NCBI GenBank assembly: GCA_043787975.1
Contig: JAYVUK010000035.1
Location: 61,024-125,023 of the forward strand
DNA length: 64,000 nucleotides
Source of the DNA: JAPLDA01 sp043787975
Lineage (GTDB): Bacteria > Bacteroidota > Bacteroidia > AKYH767-A > 2013-40CM-41-45
Reading direction: 5' to 3'
The notes beneath the pieces were generated by a model. It searched no databases and was not told where the DNA came from. It saw only the letters and a list, made by a program, of their open reading frames with translations. Each line of letters starts with the position of its first letter. Position 1 is the first letter of the stretch. Positions 54,965-63,655 of this stretch are shown here, one piece after another. A program made the position numbers and the translations under genes.

Positions 54965-55708
54965 TTAGGATTTAAATACTTTGAGTCCAATTTTTTTCAT
55001 GTAATCACAATCAGATGGATTTATTTCGAATCCAATATAATTACGACCAAGCTCAGCACTAATTCGTGGAATAGTGCCAATGCCACAAAACGGGTCGATG
55101 ATTGTATCTCCTGGATTTGTTGAAAGAATTATAATTTTACGGACCAAATCATCTGGAAGAGGACAAGGGTGGCTGATTCCTAATTTTTTTTTGGTTACAT
55201 TATTTAGGAATGGTATCTCCCACCAATCTCCAATAGCCGCACCTACTGACCCATTTTGAATTTGTTCCTGAGTACGTTTATCATTTGGATATTTATATGG
55301 AATTCGAATTCGTTTAAAATCAGGCTTCAAGTTTCCCCACCATGTTACAAGTCGATGTTTTTTAGGAAGCTGACCTCCATAGACCCAAGCAACGGTTTCG
55401 ACACACTTGCTGCCCATTACTTGAGGTAGTAGATTAATGCTTTGTTCAGGATAATGTATAATGACACAGTCCCTACCAGCAAAAGCGTCTCGTAAAAGTT
55501 GCAAATATTCCTGCGGACTTAACTTATCGTGATAGGTCTCATAATGATAGTTGATGTTGAAGGGTGGGTCTGAAATGATAACGCACTTTTGATTTAACAG
55601 GTCAATTCTTTTTCGGAAGTCGAGATTTAAGATTCGATTGACTACTTCTTTAGTGATTGGAGCAAAGAAGAACATGTAGTGGATGTTATTTATTAGATGA
55701 TGTATCAT
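54965..55708 (-). CDS. DNA methyltransferase, beta-class N4/N6 type
   Basis: A 247-residue SAM-dependent DNA methyltransferase with circularly permuted (beta) order. The catalytic DPPF is at 47-50 (VIISDPPFNINYHYE), and the SAM-binding DPFCGIGT is at 205-212 followed by ELGRNYIGFEINP. HPCPLPDDLVRKIIILSTNPGD is the expected linker motif. It is small, with a short target-recognition region. No restriction endonuclease is nearby, so it is an orphan enzyme. The start at 55708 gives a hydrophobic leader; an ATG at residue 12 is possible. Confidence 0.9.
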   Translation of the reverse strand: MIHHLINNIHYMFFFAPITKEVVNRILNLDFRKRIDLLNQKCVIISDPPFNINYHYETYHDKLSPQEYLQLLRDAFAGRDCVIIHYPEQSINLLPQVMGSKCVETVAWVYGGQLPKKHRLVTWWGNLKPDFKRIRIPYKYPNDKRTQEQIQNGSVGAAIGDWWEIPFLNNVTKKKLGISHPCPLPDDLVRKIIILSTNPGDTIIDPFCGIGTIPRISAELGRNYIGFEINPSDCDYMKKIGLKVFKS

Positions 55709-55714
55709 GATTTT

Positions 55715-56026
55715 TTAATTTAAAGAATAATTATTTTTGTATACTGATTCTTGCATTTGTTTAAAATGGGAGAAGGTTTGAATTATGTTTTTGAATTCTG
55801 ACATAATGCCTTTTAATTTTTGGGTACCACTTAATTCAATTTCTCCGTTTTTTACCGCACCGTGCATGGAACAATCAACTAACAGCATTCCAAAATTCAG
55901 TAACTGTAAATTGTCTATTTTTACCTTGCGTTCATTAATTGACTTTTCGATGAAGATTATTTTACCTTCAGCATCCATCTCAATACTTAGATGAACATTT
56001 AGTTTTTCTGTTTTTGATTTTTTCAT
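55715..56026 (-). CDS. Hypothetical protein between two methyltransferase genes (103 aa)
   Basis: 103 residues with an N-terminal beta-rich half (KLNVHLSIEMDAEGKIIFIE; KVKIDNLQLLNFGMLLVDCS) and a C-terminal helix (KGIMSEFKNIIQTFSHFKQM). No family is recognised. It is spaced 6 bp from the downstream methyltransferase and 12 bp from the upstream one, so it is certainly in the same operon. It could be an accessory subunit, but nothing in it shows this. Confidence 0.6.
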   Translation of the reverse strand: MKKSKTEKLNVHLSIEMDAEGKIIFIEKSINERKVKIDNLQLLNFGMLLVDCSMHGAVKNGEIELSGTQKLKGIMSEFKNIIQTFSHFKQMQESVYKNNYSLN

Positions 56027-56038
56027 TTTTATTATTGA

Positions 56039-56911
56039 TTATGAATTAGTAATTAATAATTCGTTCTTTTTTTCTTTGCGACTGCTATTGGAATGCCAGC
56101 ATTTAATAGTCCGTATCTTAGCCCACGAAGCGTACAGTTCCCAGATTTCCGGACAATCATCATAGCTTAATAAAAATTTGTGCTTTGTTTTTCGGAGCAG
56201 TTCGGATAATTTAATATGCTCAGAATTTGGCATCCCGTATTGATAAAGTAGATTCCCCTTTTCGAAATATGGTGGGTCCACATAAAGCAAAGCCGGATAC
56301 GATTCGTTTGATATAACCTTTTTATAATCAAGATTTGTAATCCTGACATCATTGTCAGCAATTCTGGTATGCATAATTTCAAGTGCTGTGCAGAGGTTTT
56401 CTGCATTCCAACGACCTTCGATTTCGTTGGTCGGGCTGGTTGCTTTTGTTCCAAGTCCGGAATATGAGAGCCGCTGAACAACCAGTTTCTGATATGCTGT
56501 ATCAATTATATCTTCTGGTAACGGAATGCTTTTCAAAGCAAGAAGATTGTGACGAAACAGTTTAAAATCGGTTGCTGATGGAATTCCTTTCCTAATATAT
56601 TTTTGGAATAAAACTTCATAATCTTTGAGCGACAGTAAATAGCAGAAAACTGAAGGGTCAATGTCATTAATCCAATACTTGTGAATGTTTGTCCTTGCCA
56701 TCATCTCAAAGCTAATTGAGGCCGGACCAGCAAAAGGCTCACGTAACTGAATTCTGGAATAAGGGTCATAGATTTCCAACAGGTATTGAGTTATTAATCG
56801 TCTGTTCCGATATTTTCCCCCCACATACTTTAGGGGTGAAGTCGGAAGGGGCTTATGGTACAGCTTCGATAATTCCGAGTTGTCAAATCCATGTTTATTT
56901 GGTGGTCGCAT
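56039..56911 (-). CDS. D12-class DNA adenine N6-methyltransferase (Dam-like)
   Basis: A 290-residue alpha-class enzyme. Motif X/I includes SPLKYVGGKYRNRR and REPFAGPASISFEMM; motif IV DPPY is at 212-215 (LLYVDPPYFEKGN). LVVQRLSYSGLGTKATSP is a family feature of D12 enzymes. It methylates adenine N6, with the target unknown. This is a different class from the methyltransferase at 54965, so the operon encodes two independent DNA methylases and no visible nuclease. Protection of element DNA from host restriction, or control of replication, are both plausible. Confidence 0.92.
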   Translation of the reverse strand: MRPPNKHGFDNSELSKLYHKPLPTSPLKYVGGKYRNRRLITQYLLEIYDPYSRIQLREPFAGPASISFEMMARTNIHKYWINDIDPSVFCYLLSLKDYEVLFQKYIRKGIPSATDFKLFRHNLLALKSIPLPEDIIDTAYQKLVVQRLSYSGLGTKATSPTNEIEGRWNAENLCTALEIMHTRIADNDVRITNLDYKKVISNESYPALLYVDPPYFEKGNLLYQYGMPNSEHIKLSELLRKTKHKFLLSYDDCPEIWELYASWAKIRTIKCWHSNSSRKEKKNELLITNS

Positions 56912-57029
56912 CTTTTTAATTTTCGATAAAATAATTTCACTTCGCTTTTTCAGCGGTCAAAGTTATCTCGTAATGATGCTGGGCTTCTGTAGGGCGTTAA
57001 AGAAATCTAAAAGTAACGGTGTACAGTTT

Positions 57030-57956
57030 TTAGTCAAGGTCTTTGACGTGCTTTCTATACCGATTTTCAATTGCAGGAATCCAGTATTGATAGGTAGCTT
57101 TATCTACATGTCCAATCTTGTCTTCCTTTTTAAGCTGCAAGTCTTCATCACCAACTAAGTATAATAGATTGTGAATCGCTACCATTCTCTTTCTTTTGCT
57201 CTTACAAAATTGTTTGAAACAAAAAAATAATATTCTAATCACTTTGATGCGGTCTCGATATGTTGTTTGGAGTTTATCAGTACCGTGCTGCAATTTTTGA
57301 GCATTTTGTATTTCCCATCTCTTCTCTTCCACTGCATAAAATTTATTAATGAACTTTTTCCCTTCAGATGATTCAAACAGGTTTTGAAAAGCATATTCTA
57401 TCAACCCAACCATCGTTTTCGTTTCAATATTTCTTAGGTATTTTGGAGAGTTTATTTTTATTTTAAATGAAGCAGGATTGAAAGGTGCTTCCTCCCGTAA
57501 CTCCATAAATTTTTTTTCAAAATGTTTCAACAAAACATAAGCACCCATAGCCTCAACAGGCACAATTACTCTTTTATTAAAAATTTTTAAAGTTTTATAT
57601 ATTAGTAAGAGTATTACAACATCATCAATTAGTTTTCCGTAATTAACTTGGTCAAGTTCAATTCGTACCTTTTTGATAAAGTCATCGTCTACCCAATGTA
57701 CATTATGATACTCTTGTAAATCCTTATTATCAATTAAATAATTTGGCACATCAAGTTTTCTGAATAATAGCTTATCAATCTCAAGGGGGTCTGTCAACTC
57801 CGGTTCAAAAAAAGCTACAATCATTGGAGATAAATATTTACTGATGGGAATTCTATTATTTTTAAAATTAAGATAAGTTGCACCTTCCGTCAATACAGAT
57901 TCTCGTAAAAAATAACGGAGTTCATTGTTTTTTTCTTTTGTTTTATTTGTCATCAT
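57030..57956 (-). CDS. Unknown protein of the integrative element (308 aa)
   Basis: 308 residues from the ATG at 57954-57956 (a TTG precedes). It is mostly helical and charged, with a hydrophobic patch (LIDDVVILLLIYKTLKIFN) and a conserved-looking C-terminus (KKEDKIGHVDKATYQYWIPA; IENRYRKHVKD). No domain is recognised. It is upstream of the two methyltransferases on the same strand, 118 bp away. Basic, Lys-rich composition could suit nucleic-acid contact, but that is a guess. Confidence 0.6.
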   Translation of the reverse strand: MMTNKTKEKNNELRYFLRESVLTEGATYLNFKNNRIPISKYLSPMIVAFFEPELTDPLEIDKLLFRKLDVPNYLIDNKDLQEYHNVHWVDDDFIKKVRIELDQVNYGKLIDDVVILLLIYKTLKIFNKRVIVPVEAMGAYVLLKHFEKKFMELREEAPFNPASFKIKINSPKYLRNIETKTMVGLIEYAFQNLFESSEGKKFINKFYAVEEKRWEIQNAQKLQHGTDKLQTTYRDRIKVIRILFFCFKQFCKSKRKRMVAIHNLLYLVGDEDLQLKKEDKIGHVDKATYQYWIPAIENRYRKHVKDLD

Positions 57957-58131
57957 CAAGAAGATTTTTGCAACAGTATTTTATAATACCTCATCTTTTT
58001 CCCATTAAACAAACGGTATTAATCTTGAATTTTTAAAATTAATTAATTAGATTTGGATAAATAGTTTTGTAGCTATTTATTATTAACCCCTTTTTGTTCC
58101 CCTGCAAAGAATTTAAAGGAAGAGGGATGTA

Positions 58132-58205
58132 GGGTCAAGGACTTCAATCACTGGTTAGCCTTGACCCGAACCCTTTCAAATGTAGAATCAGTGATTAACC
58201 AGTGA
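58132..58205 (+). promoter_or_regulatory. Predicted leader pseudoknot or iterons before primase-like gene
   Basis: GGGTCAAGG (58132-58140) pairs with CCTTGACCC (58159-58167). The loop of that hairpin holds TCACTGGTTA (58148-58157), the perfect complement of TAACCAGTGA at 58196-58205, 4 bp before the ATG at 58210. This makes a possible H-type pseudoknot covering the ribosome-binding region. As DNA the same sequence has three copies of TCACTGRTT (one forward, two reverse), which could be protein-binding iterons. Confidence 0.45.
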
Positions 58206-58209
58206 ATGA

Positions 58210-60234
58210 ATGACTACTTATGACCAAAAAAGAATCAACTTCTTTTCCAATGCAACCAGCAAACATGTTAACAGCTTTATTACTATCTCAGAATACCTGA
58301 ATGATTATGTCCGAGAGGGGCTTTACGGACACAAAGAAAAAGTTCTTGCCATCCAAGGCAAAATTATTCAAGACTCCGAATACGGTCATACAGAACGGTA
58401 CAAAGAAGACAAGAAAAAACTGCCATGCGTAGTTCTACATGCCCAGTTTGAAAAATACCTGGAAACAAAAAACTTAAACTTATTCAACGGATTACTTTTT
58501 CTGGACTTTGAAGGACTTACACCAGGTGAAATCACAGAACTAAAATCCTTCCTGCAAACATTACCATACATAATCGCATGTTATCAGAGCTTATCCATGC
58601 ACGGTATACACGCAGTTATGGCAATTGAGGGGGTTAATTCAGCGAACGATTACCATTCCGCATACAGGCACATGACAGTTTTGTTTTACAGGCTTTGGAA
58701 TAAATATAAATTGTGTCCAGGAGCGAATGCAAAAACTCAGCTCACAATCATGAGTTATGACCCCGATGCATACTTGAACGGGAATGCCACACCATTCACA
58801 TATTCATTTGATAAGTTTATTGATGCAGAATATTATGTACACTTCCCAAAAAACCAGGCACAAAACAACTTTGATTTAGGTATTTATTCTACCGATTCAT
58901 TATTTGATATACGACAGTTTAATTTCTACAACCGTAAACTTGGAAGGAGATACTATGCGAATTTAATTCTTGAAGATAAATCAAGCGGTATGCCCGTTCC
59001 AGCAGGAATTAAATTCGATATTACCAGACATAACTTGAAAAAATACTTCACTCAAGAACAAATTGAGAAAGTTGAACTCCATAATGAATCACGAACGTTG
59101 GCATTGTTCGATGAAAAAATTTCCTGTGTTGGGATTAATCTTTGGGAATTAAAAAGATTCCGTCATGGAAGTAGGACCAACACAATCATGGCGACCATGA
59201 TGGACTATGCTCTAATTAACAAGTACTTTAAACATGATTCGTTGTTGTCCATAGATGAGTTCTACTGTCTGGCATGTGTGCTTAATCAAAGATGCATTAC
59301 ATCAGGTGATAACCCTGTCATGTATCCTTTGCGGGCAGACAGGTTAATGTGGATTGCCAATTGTGTGTTCAATGCCTATGCAAGTAATACCATAACCCCA
59401 TCGCAAAGAGAAAGAGCCTCCATTTATTCAGATGAGTTGTTTTCCATATGCAAAGGGAATATGGACGAAACAAACCGCAAGTCAATTTTATTTTCTGAGT
59501 TAAGTAAACTAAAAAGTAAAAAAACAAAGGATATAAATGACCAACTAATTTACTCTTCAATGAATGATATTTTAGTGGACCTAAATAAAAAAGATAAACT
59601 CATCTCTAAAACTGATTTAAAAAAGGAGATTAAATTACAAACGGGGAAAAGTTTAACTGCCATAGAACGCAGACTTGCAGAACCCGCCAACTCACGTTTT
59701 CCAGATAATACTCTCTTTCGTAATACACTATGTACAAAAAGTGAATTGGCGGGTTTACAAATTGAAGCATGTATCAGCAGATTAATCGGGGAAAACTGTT
59801 TAATCAGCCAAGTAATTATTTCCCAAAAAACAGGGATTGGTTTACGGAGCATACAACGTAAATGGGAATCGTATAAAGACAAAGTAAACCACCACAATAA
59901 ATCTCACAAAGAAATAATGAAAAATGAACAAGAAAAATTGATTAAACAAGTAAAAGAGTTACTGCTCGAAATGGAATTTGAATCCGTTCCGAGATTTACC
60001 GAACAAGAAGTTAAAATTGCACGTCAAATTAAATTCAATGTTTTCTATTATAACCACGTCCAAATTCCGTTGATTAATATTCGGGAACTGGTTCGGGATT
60101 ATAGAACCGAATCAATTGACTATGATAAAGTACTCAGTGCAGGAGTGGCATTAACAGAAGAATCACCGTTTAAAAATGAACTGAATGAACTAATCGGAAT
60201 TATTACATCATTTCCAGAAGAAATGGAATTCTAA
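58210..60234 (+). CDS. BT4734/VirE-N-type primase-like replication protein
   Basis: A 674-residue protein. The N-terminal ~220 residues match the BT4734-like (primase-polymerase-related) domain found on Bacteroidota mobile elements: NGLLFLDFEGLTPGEITELK, then LPYIIACYQSLSMHGIHAVM, then SAYRHMTVLFYRLW. The middle has a primase-C-terminal-like helical segment (LSIDEFYCLACVLNQRCITS). An HTH-like region is at about 530-560 (LISQVIISQKTGIGLRSIQRK), followed by a Lys-rich coiled coil. No helicase Walker motif is seen, so it may only prime or initiate element replication. The leader at 58132 is highly structured. Confidence 0.72.
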   Translation: MTTYDQKRINFFSNATSKHVNSFITISEYLNDYVREGLYGHKEKVLAIQGKIIQDSEYGHTERYKEDKKKLPCVVLHAQFEKYLETKNLNLFNGLLFLDFEGLTPGEITELKSFLQTLPYIIACYQSLSMHGIHAVMAIEGVNSANDYHSAYRHMTVLFYRLWNKYKLCPGANAKTQLTIMSYDPDAYLNGNATPFTYSFDKFIDAEYYVHFPKNQAQNNFDLGIYSTDSLFDIRQFNFYNRKLGRRYYANLILEDKSSGMPVPAGIKFDITRHNLKKYFTQEQIEKVELHNESRTLALFDEKISCVGINLWELKRFRHGSRTNTIMATMMDYALINKYFKHDSLLSIDEFYCLACVLNQRCITSGDNPVMYPLRADRLMWIANCVFNAYASNTITPSQRERASIYSDELFSICKGNMDETNRKSILFSELSKLKSKKTKDINDQLIYSSMNDILVDLNKKDKLISKTDLKKEIKLQTGKSLTAIERRLAEPANSRFPDNTLFRNTLCTKSELAGLQIEACISRLIGENCLISQVIISQKTGIGLRSIQRKWESYKDKVNHHNKSHKEIMKNEQEKLIKQVKELLLEMEFESVPRFTEQEVKIARQIKFNVFYYNHVQIPLINIRELVRDYRTESIDYDKVLSAGVALTEESPFKNELNELIGIITSFPEEMEF

Positions 60235-60338
60235 TTTTGGTACAACTGCAAAGCATCCTTAAAAGACTCCTTCAGAATATTTTTTAGTTTAACTGGAGAA
60301 ATCACTTCAACAGATTCTCCATGAGATTCAGGGATTTC
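60231..60338 (-). pseudogene. C-terminal fragment of a WYL-domain regulator
   Basis: On the minus strand, EIPESHGESVEVISPVKLKN then ILKESFKDALQLYQN and a stop match the last helices of WYL/WCX-domain transcription regulators (typical ending ..VEVL-P..L...I...L..AL.LY). No start codon is available; the frame is closed by the stop of the 725-residue gene just upstream. The fragment's stop overlaps the primase stop codon by 2 bp. It is a scrap of a deleted gene. Confidence 0.55.
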
Positions 60339-60339
60339 G

Positions 60340-60411
60340 CTTACCGAAGAATCTCCATTCAAAGGTGAATTAAATGAACTGATTGTAAAATACGTTCCAA
60401 TTGCAGATTGA
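60340..60411 (+). pseudogene. Duplicate C-terminal fragment of a primase-like gene
   Basis: LTEESPFKGELNELI, then VKYVPIAD and a stop, closely resembles the end of the primase-like protein (LTEESPFKNELNELI). The nucleotide differences are nearly all at silent third positions of this strand. The fragment therefore comes from a related but diverged gene, not from a recent copy. There is no start and no upstream part. Confidence 0.6.
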
Positions 60412-60428
60412 ATTAAAAGATGGCTTAC

Positions 60429-62606
60429 TTACAATTTGGGTTCCTTTAATATAAATGACAATTGACTACCTTCAGTAACAAATTCTTTAATTTTGTCGAA
60501 AGGAATTCTTACCTCCACCTTTTCTTTTATGTTAGAGAAACAAACGACATCCTTCAATATTATGCAATCAGTAGATACAATAAATGATTCGAGATTTTTT
60601 ATTCCCAAGTGGAAATCAAATAACGAACCATTTGAGTAACATATTTTTAGAGAATCTTGGTTCCAATGATACTTATCCATTATTTTTCCAACGCTCTTTT
60701 GGAATATGGAATCACCAATAGATATTAAGGCTGATTTTTTATCTTGCTTAAAGTTTTCTTCATATTTTATTAATTCGCCCGTTTTTAGACTCAACGTTGA
60801 ATAGTTACATTCTTCACCTTCGGAAGTAAAGGTTAAAGAAAGAATACCATTGGCATTATAATTCACAATATAATCTCCATTCCAACCAGATGTTTTTTCA
60901 GGGTCAGGAGTTAATTTTTCAATAGTTGTACCTAAATAGACGATATTCCTTTTTAATTTATTATCGATAAACTGATTGCCCGTATGAATGTCTGGTAGTT
61001 TTAAGTCTTTATAAATCTTTCGACTTTCAATCTTTGCAACATTGGCGGTGTTCAACATTAACGCATCAAACTTAGATTTCTTAATTCCATAATATTTAAA
61101 TTCATGTGTAGTATTATTTGTGAAATAATTAATTGTTCCGATAAGCGTATCATTTTCTACTGAAATTATTTCCATTTGTATTTCTTCGCCCGATAAGAAT
61201 TTATCTTTCCGAAATTTTAATGGGAATTTAATAGAAGTATCCTTATAATTAATTACGAAATCCTCCGTAAATGAACTAAGGTTAACATAAACACCTTCTC
61301 CTAAACTTGCAGGAATCCATTTACTTTTATTCATACTGTCAATTTTTAACTGAACCTCATATGAAAAATTGCCGTCCATATCCGCATAAGCTTTATTTGG
61401 ACTATCTAAAAAAACAGTGTAATGGTTTCTGTCATAAAACCATATTCCCGTTGATGCTGGTAAAACATTATTTTCATCTGTCTGAAATAAAATGTACCAT
61501 TCTTCATTACCCAATGTTTTTTCAAATACCTCCTTTATATGCTTCTTCTCATCGAGGGTAATTTCGTGTTTCCGAATGGTGAAAGAAATACAATTTGCAA
61601 TGGGCCATAATATTGTGACAGCCATGAATGAAATAAAATACTTTCTATTATTGTATTTGGTAAAAATATTTATTGGTCTCTCCTGAATGCCCCCATCGAT
61701 TACCAGTGAAAATGCGAAAATCAATGCAATAACATACTTGAGAAAATAAAAACCATTTGCCGTAAATTCATATCTAAGACTTCTTAAAATTTCTGAATCA
61801 GAATTTCGAAATAAAATATTCCCCAGTAATAAGTAAATAGTAACACCTAACATTATCAATACAGTAGAATACTTTGCATTTATAAAATTAAGTCGTTGAA
61901 ATGTGTTAAACATTAAAATTAAAACTATCAGTGAAACAAGAAGGTTATTAGTTCCGATAAGAATAAAGGCTAAGAATGAAAGACCGATTGTTAAAATAAT
62001 ATTTTTTGTTTTTGTATCTAATTGTGCTGGAGTTTTTCCCTTGATACCCAAATTAAATATTGAGAGAATTGAATACAATAATGTTGTCAATGCTGAATAA
62101 AACCATCCATCCATAACATTCATTCGAAAACTGCCGGTTGCATTGTAGCTACTAATTGTTGTTCCAGCCGCTTGCATCCTAATAAAAAAAATAATTGTCA
62201 AAAGGAAAGCTGCTGTTCCAAAAGCTGCTGAAATTCTATTTCCTTTAAAGTTAAAAATGATACCAACAGCAAGCAAGATAACCGAAAGCAAGCCCTCTCC
62301 AGCCACAATTCCACTTATTGCTCCTGAAGAGTAGCTGCTCGAATAGTTTTGTCCCATTGCAGAAACGGAGCCACTTGCATCTCCTTTAACCCAGGGGAGA
62401 AAAACTGTGAGTATTGAAGCAATCCCCAAAACAATAGCGACAATATTTATTCTTGAATTATTCTTAACTTGTGGTTGAGTTTCCTTTAGTGAATTATGTT
62501 TTGTCTTTTCAAACTCAAACTTTTCCTTTTCTAATGCTAACTTTTGCTTTTCTATTTCTAATCGTTCACGTTCTGAATCAAATTGGCTTTTACTTTCTTC
62601 CGTCAT
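60429..62606 (-). CDS. Large membrane protein of unknown function (725 aa)
   Basis: 725 residues. A charged coiled coil at about 6-42 (SERERLEIEKQKLALEKEKF) comes first, then about nine hydrophobic helices to residue ~345 (INIVAIVLGIASILTVFLPW; GLLSVILLAVGIIFNF; and others). A large soluble, beta-rich C-terminal half (about 350-725) has repeated lipocalin-like strand patterns (WYILFQTDENNVLPASTGIW; TWNGDYIVNYNANGILSLTF-like). No family is recognised. It is the only big membrane protein of the element and is divergent from the XRE gene at 62730. A membrane-linked defence or surface role is conceivable but unproven. Confidence 0.7.
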   Translation of the reverse strand: MTEESKSQFDSERERLEIEKQKLALEKEKFEFEKTKHNSLKETQPQVKNNSRINIVAIVLGIASILTVFLPWVKGDASGSVSAMGQNYSSSYSSGAISGIVAGEGLLSVILLAVGIIFNFKGNRISAAFGTAAFLLTIIFFIRMQAAGTTISSYNATGSFRMNVMDGWFYSALTTLLYSILSIFNLGIKGKTPAQLDTKTKNIILTIGLSFLAFILIGTNNLLVSLIVLILMFNTFQRLNFINAKYSTVLIMLGVTIYLLLGNILFRNSDSEILRSLRYEFTANGFYFLKYVIALIFAFSLVIDGGIQERPINIFTKYNNRKYFISFMAVTILWPIANCISFTIRKHEITLDEKKHIKEVFEKTLGNEEWYILFQTDENNVLPASTGIWFYDRNHYTVFLDSPNKAYADMDGNFSYEVQLKIDSMNKSKWIPASLGEGVYVNLSSFTEDFVINYKDTSIKFPLKFRKDKFLSGEEIQMEIISVENDTLIGTINYFTNNTTHEFKYYGIKKSKFDALMLNTANVAKIESRKIYKDLKLPDIHTGNQFIDNKLKRNIVYLGTTIEKLTPDPEKTSGWNGDYIVNYNANGILSLTFTSEGEECNYSTLSLKTGELIKYEENFKQDKKSALISIGDSIFQKSVGKIMDKYHWNQDSLKICYSNGSLFDFHLGIKNLESFIVSTDCIILKDVVCFSNIKEKVEVRIPFDKIKEFVTEGSQLSFILKEPKL

Positions 62607-62675
62607 GACCTGTTTGTTTAATTATTATTAATAGGTGAGTGAATAAATCAATTCTTTGAAACAAACATAATAAAC

Positions 62676-62691
62676 TAACCGCATACGGTTA
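62676..62691. promoter_or_regulatory. Inverted repeat TAACCG-CATA-CGGTTA (candidate XRE operator)
   Basis: A perfect 6-bp inverted repeat with a 4-bp centre in the 123-bp divergent promoter region between the 725-residue gene and the XRE gene. It stands 38 bp upstream of the XRE start codon, so self-regulation is a reasonable guess. Confidence 0.4.
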
Positions 62692-62729
62692 CATCATTCC
62701 CGTGAATTATTTTGAGTTTGGCTTTGAAA

Positions 62730-62978
62730 ATGAAAAAGCCACATCTCAATAAGCGTTTTGATGAACAATTCGGGCAGTACGTTAAGAAAAAACGTCTGCA
62801 AAAGGGTTGGTCGCAGGCAGAATTGGCGAGCAAAATCGGTAACAACTACCAAAATATTTCCCGTTTGGAACGAGGTGAAATTTCTCCGACTTTATTTTGG
62901 TGTTACAAATTATCGGAAGCATTCGAAATGAAATTGCCAGCATTTTTAAAAAGCTTTGAATACCCAGGAAAGATTTAA
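62730..62978 (+). CDS. XRE-family helix-turn-helix regulator
   Basis: About 82 residues from the ATG at 62730 (a TTG six codons earlier is less likely). An XRE domain covers nearly the whole protein (FGQYVKKKRLQKGWSQAELA; GNNYQNISRLERGEISPTLF; YKLSEAFEMKLPAFL). It has no sensor domain. It lies divergently from the unknown membrane protein and next to the 224-residue gene, with which it converges by a 2-bp gap. Likely a repressor of element genes. Confidence 0.85.
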   Translation: MKKPHLNKRFDEQFGQYVKKKRLQKGWSQAELASKIGNNYQNISRLERGEISPTLFWCYKLSEAFEMKLPAFLKSFEYPGKI

Positions 62979-62980
62979 GA

Positions 62981-63655
62981 TTAAGAATCATCCATTCTGG
63001 GTAACTCATATTTATCAATGACTTTAATAAAAAACAGGAGTAATAATTCACTTTCTTTTGAAGTCATAAAATAAAACTCACATGTTTTCCATGTGGTTTC
63101 GACACTCTGAAAATAATAAACTGCATCAACCACATACACATCGACATAAGCATTTCTCAGTTCATCATTAATTAATGTTGTTTCAAATTTTTCTTTTGAT
63201 AATTCCTTTTTAAAGTCACCATCATTGGGTTCATATGCGGATTTTACTTCTTCGAACAGAACTGAATTAGTGTAGGGAGAGTATGGAACTAATACTTGTA
63301 AAAGCTGATTGTAAAGGACAGATAAATATACCTTCGCTAACGACTCGGAATACTTTCCATGTTTATCAAGTTCAAATTCCTTGAAGTAGAACTTTTCTAC
63401 ATTTTTTACTTTACTGATTTCATAGAAAAGTCTTCCCACAAATATCCTTCTGGTTTTGCCAGGCAATTTTTTCTGGACAATAATCCTAATCAGCTTTACG
63501 AGTTGAGGGTAATCGGAGAAATTAAGATGAAGAGATGATTCAAAGAAAAAAGTATGCAATCCTACATCATACACTTCAACATAAAATAAATCTCGTGAGG
63601 GAGAGCTGTAAAAATGCCGACCTAAATATTTATTTTCATTCTTTTCATTGTTCAT
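62981..63655 (-). CDS. Unknown protein of the integrative element (224 aa)
   Basis: 224 residues, rich in aromatic and charged residues. It has an N-terminal beta-like part (RDLFYVEVYDVGLHTFFFES), a basic middle (IVQKKLPGKTRRIFVGRLFY) and a helical C-terminal half (YVDVYVVDAVYYFQSVETTW; ELLLLFFIKVIDKYELPRM). No family is recognised. The ATG at 63653-63655 is the only good start. It is probably expressed singly; the 223 bp upstream (63656-63878) show no clear promoter or gene. Confidence 0.6.
   Translation of the reverse strand: MNNEKNENKYLGRHFYSSPSRDLFYVEVYDVGLHTFFFESSLHLNFSDYPQLVKLIRIIVQKKLPGKTRRIFVGRLFYEISKVKNVEKFYFKEFELDKHGKYSESLAKVYLSVLYNQLLQVLVPYSPYTNSVLFEEVKSAYEPNDGDFKKELSKEKFETTLINDELRNAYVDVYVVDAVYYFQSVETTWKTCEFYFMTSKESELLLLFFIKVIDKYELPRMDDS

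Noticed and set aside
54965..56911. Type II or type III restriction-modification system
   Set aside because: Two methylases are present, but no endonuclease motif (PD-(D/E)xK, HNH or helicase) was seen in the neighbouring proteins.
58206..58223. Overlapping mini-ORF ATG-AAT-GAC-TAC-TTA-TGA at the primase start as a leader peptide
   Set aside because: Five codons formed by the ATGAATGA overlap; nothing else supports translation of it.
60232..60428. Minus-strand open frame running from the stop of the 725-residue gene to 60231, as if a read-through extension
   Set aside because: The stretch 60340-60428 lacks a Met start. The silent-site pattern of the duplicated part shows that the plus strand was the coding strand there; only the last ~36 codons look like a WYL end.
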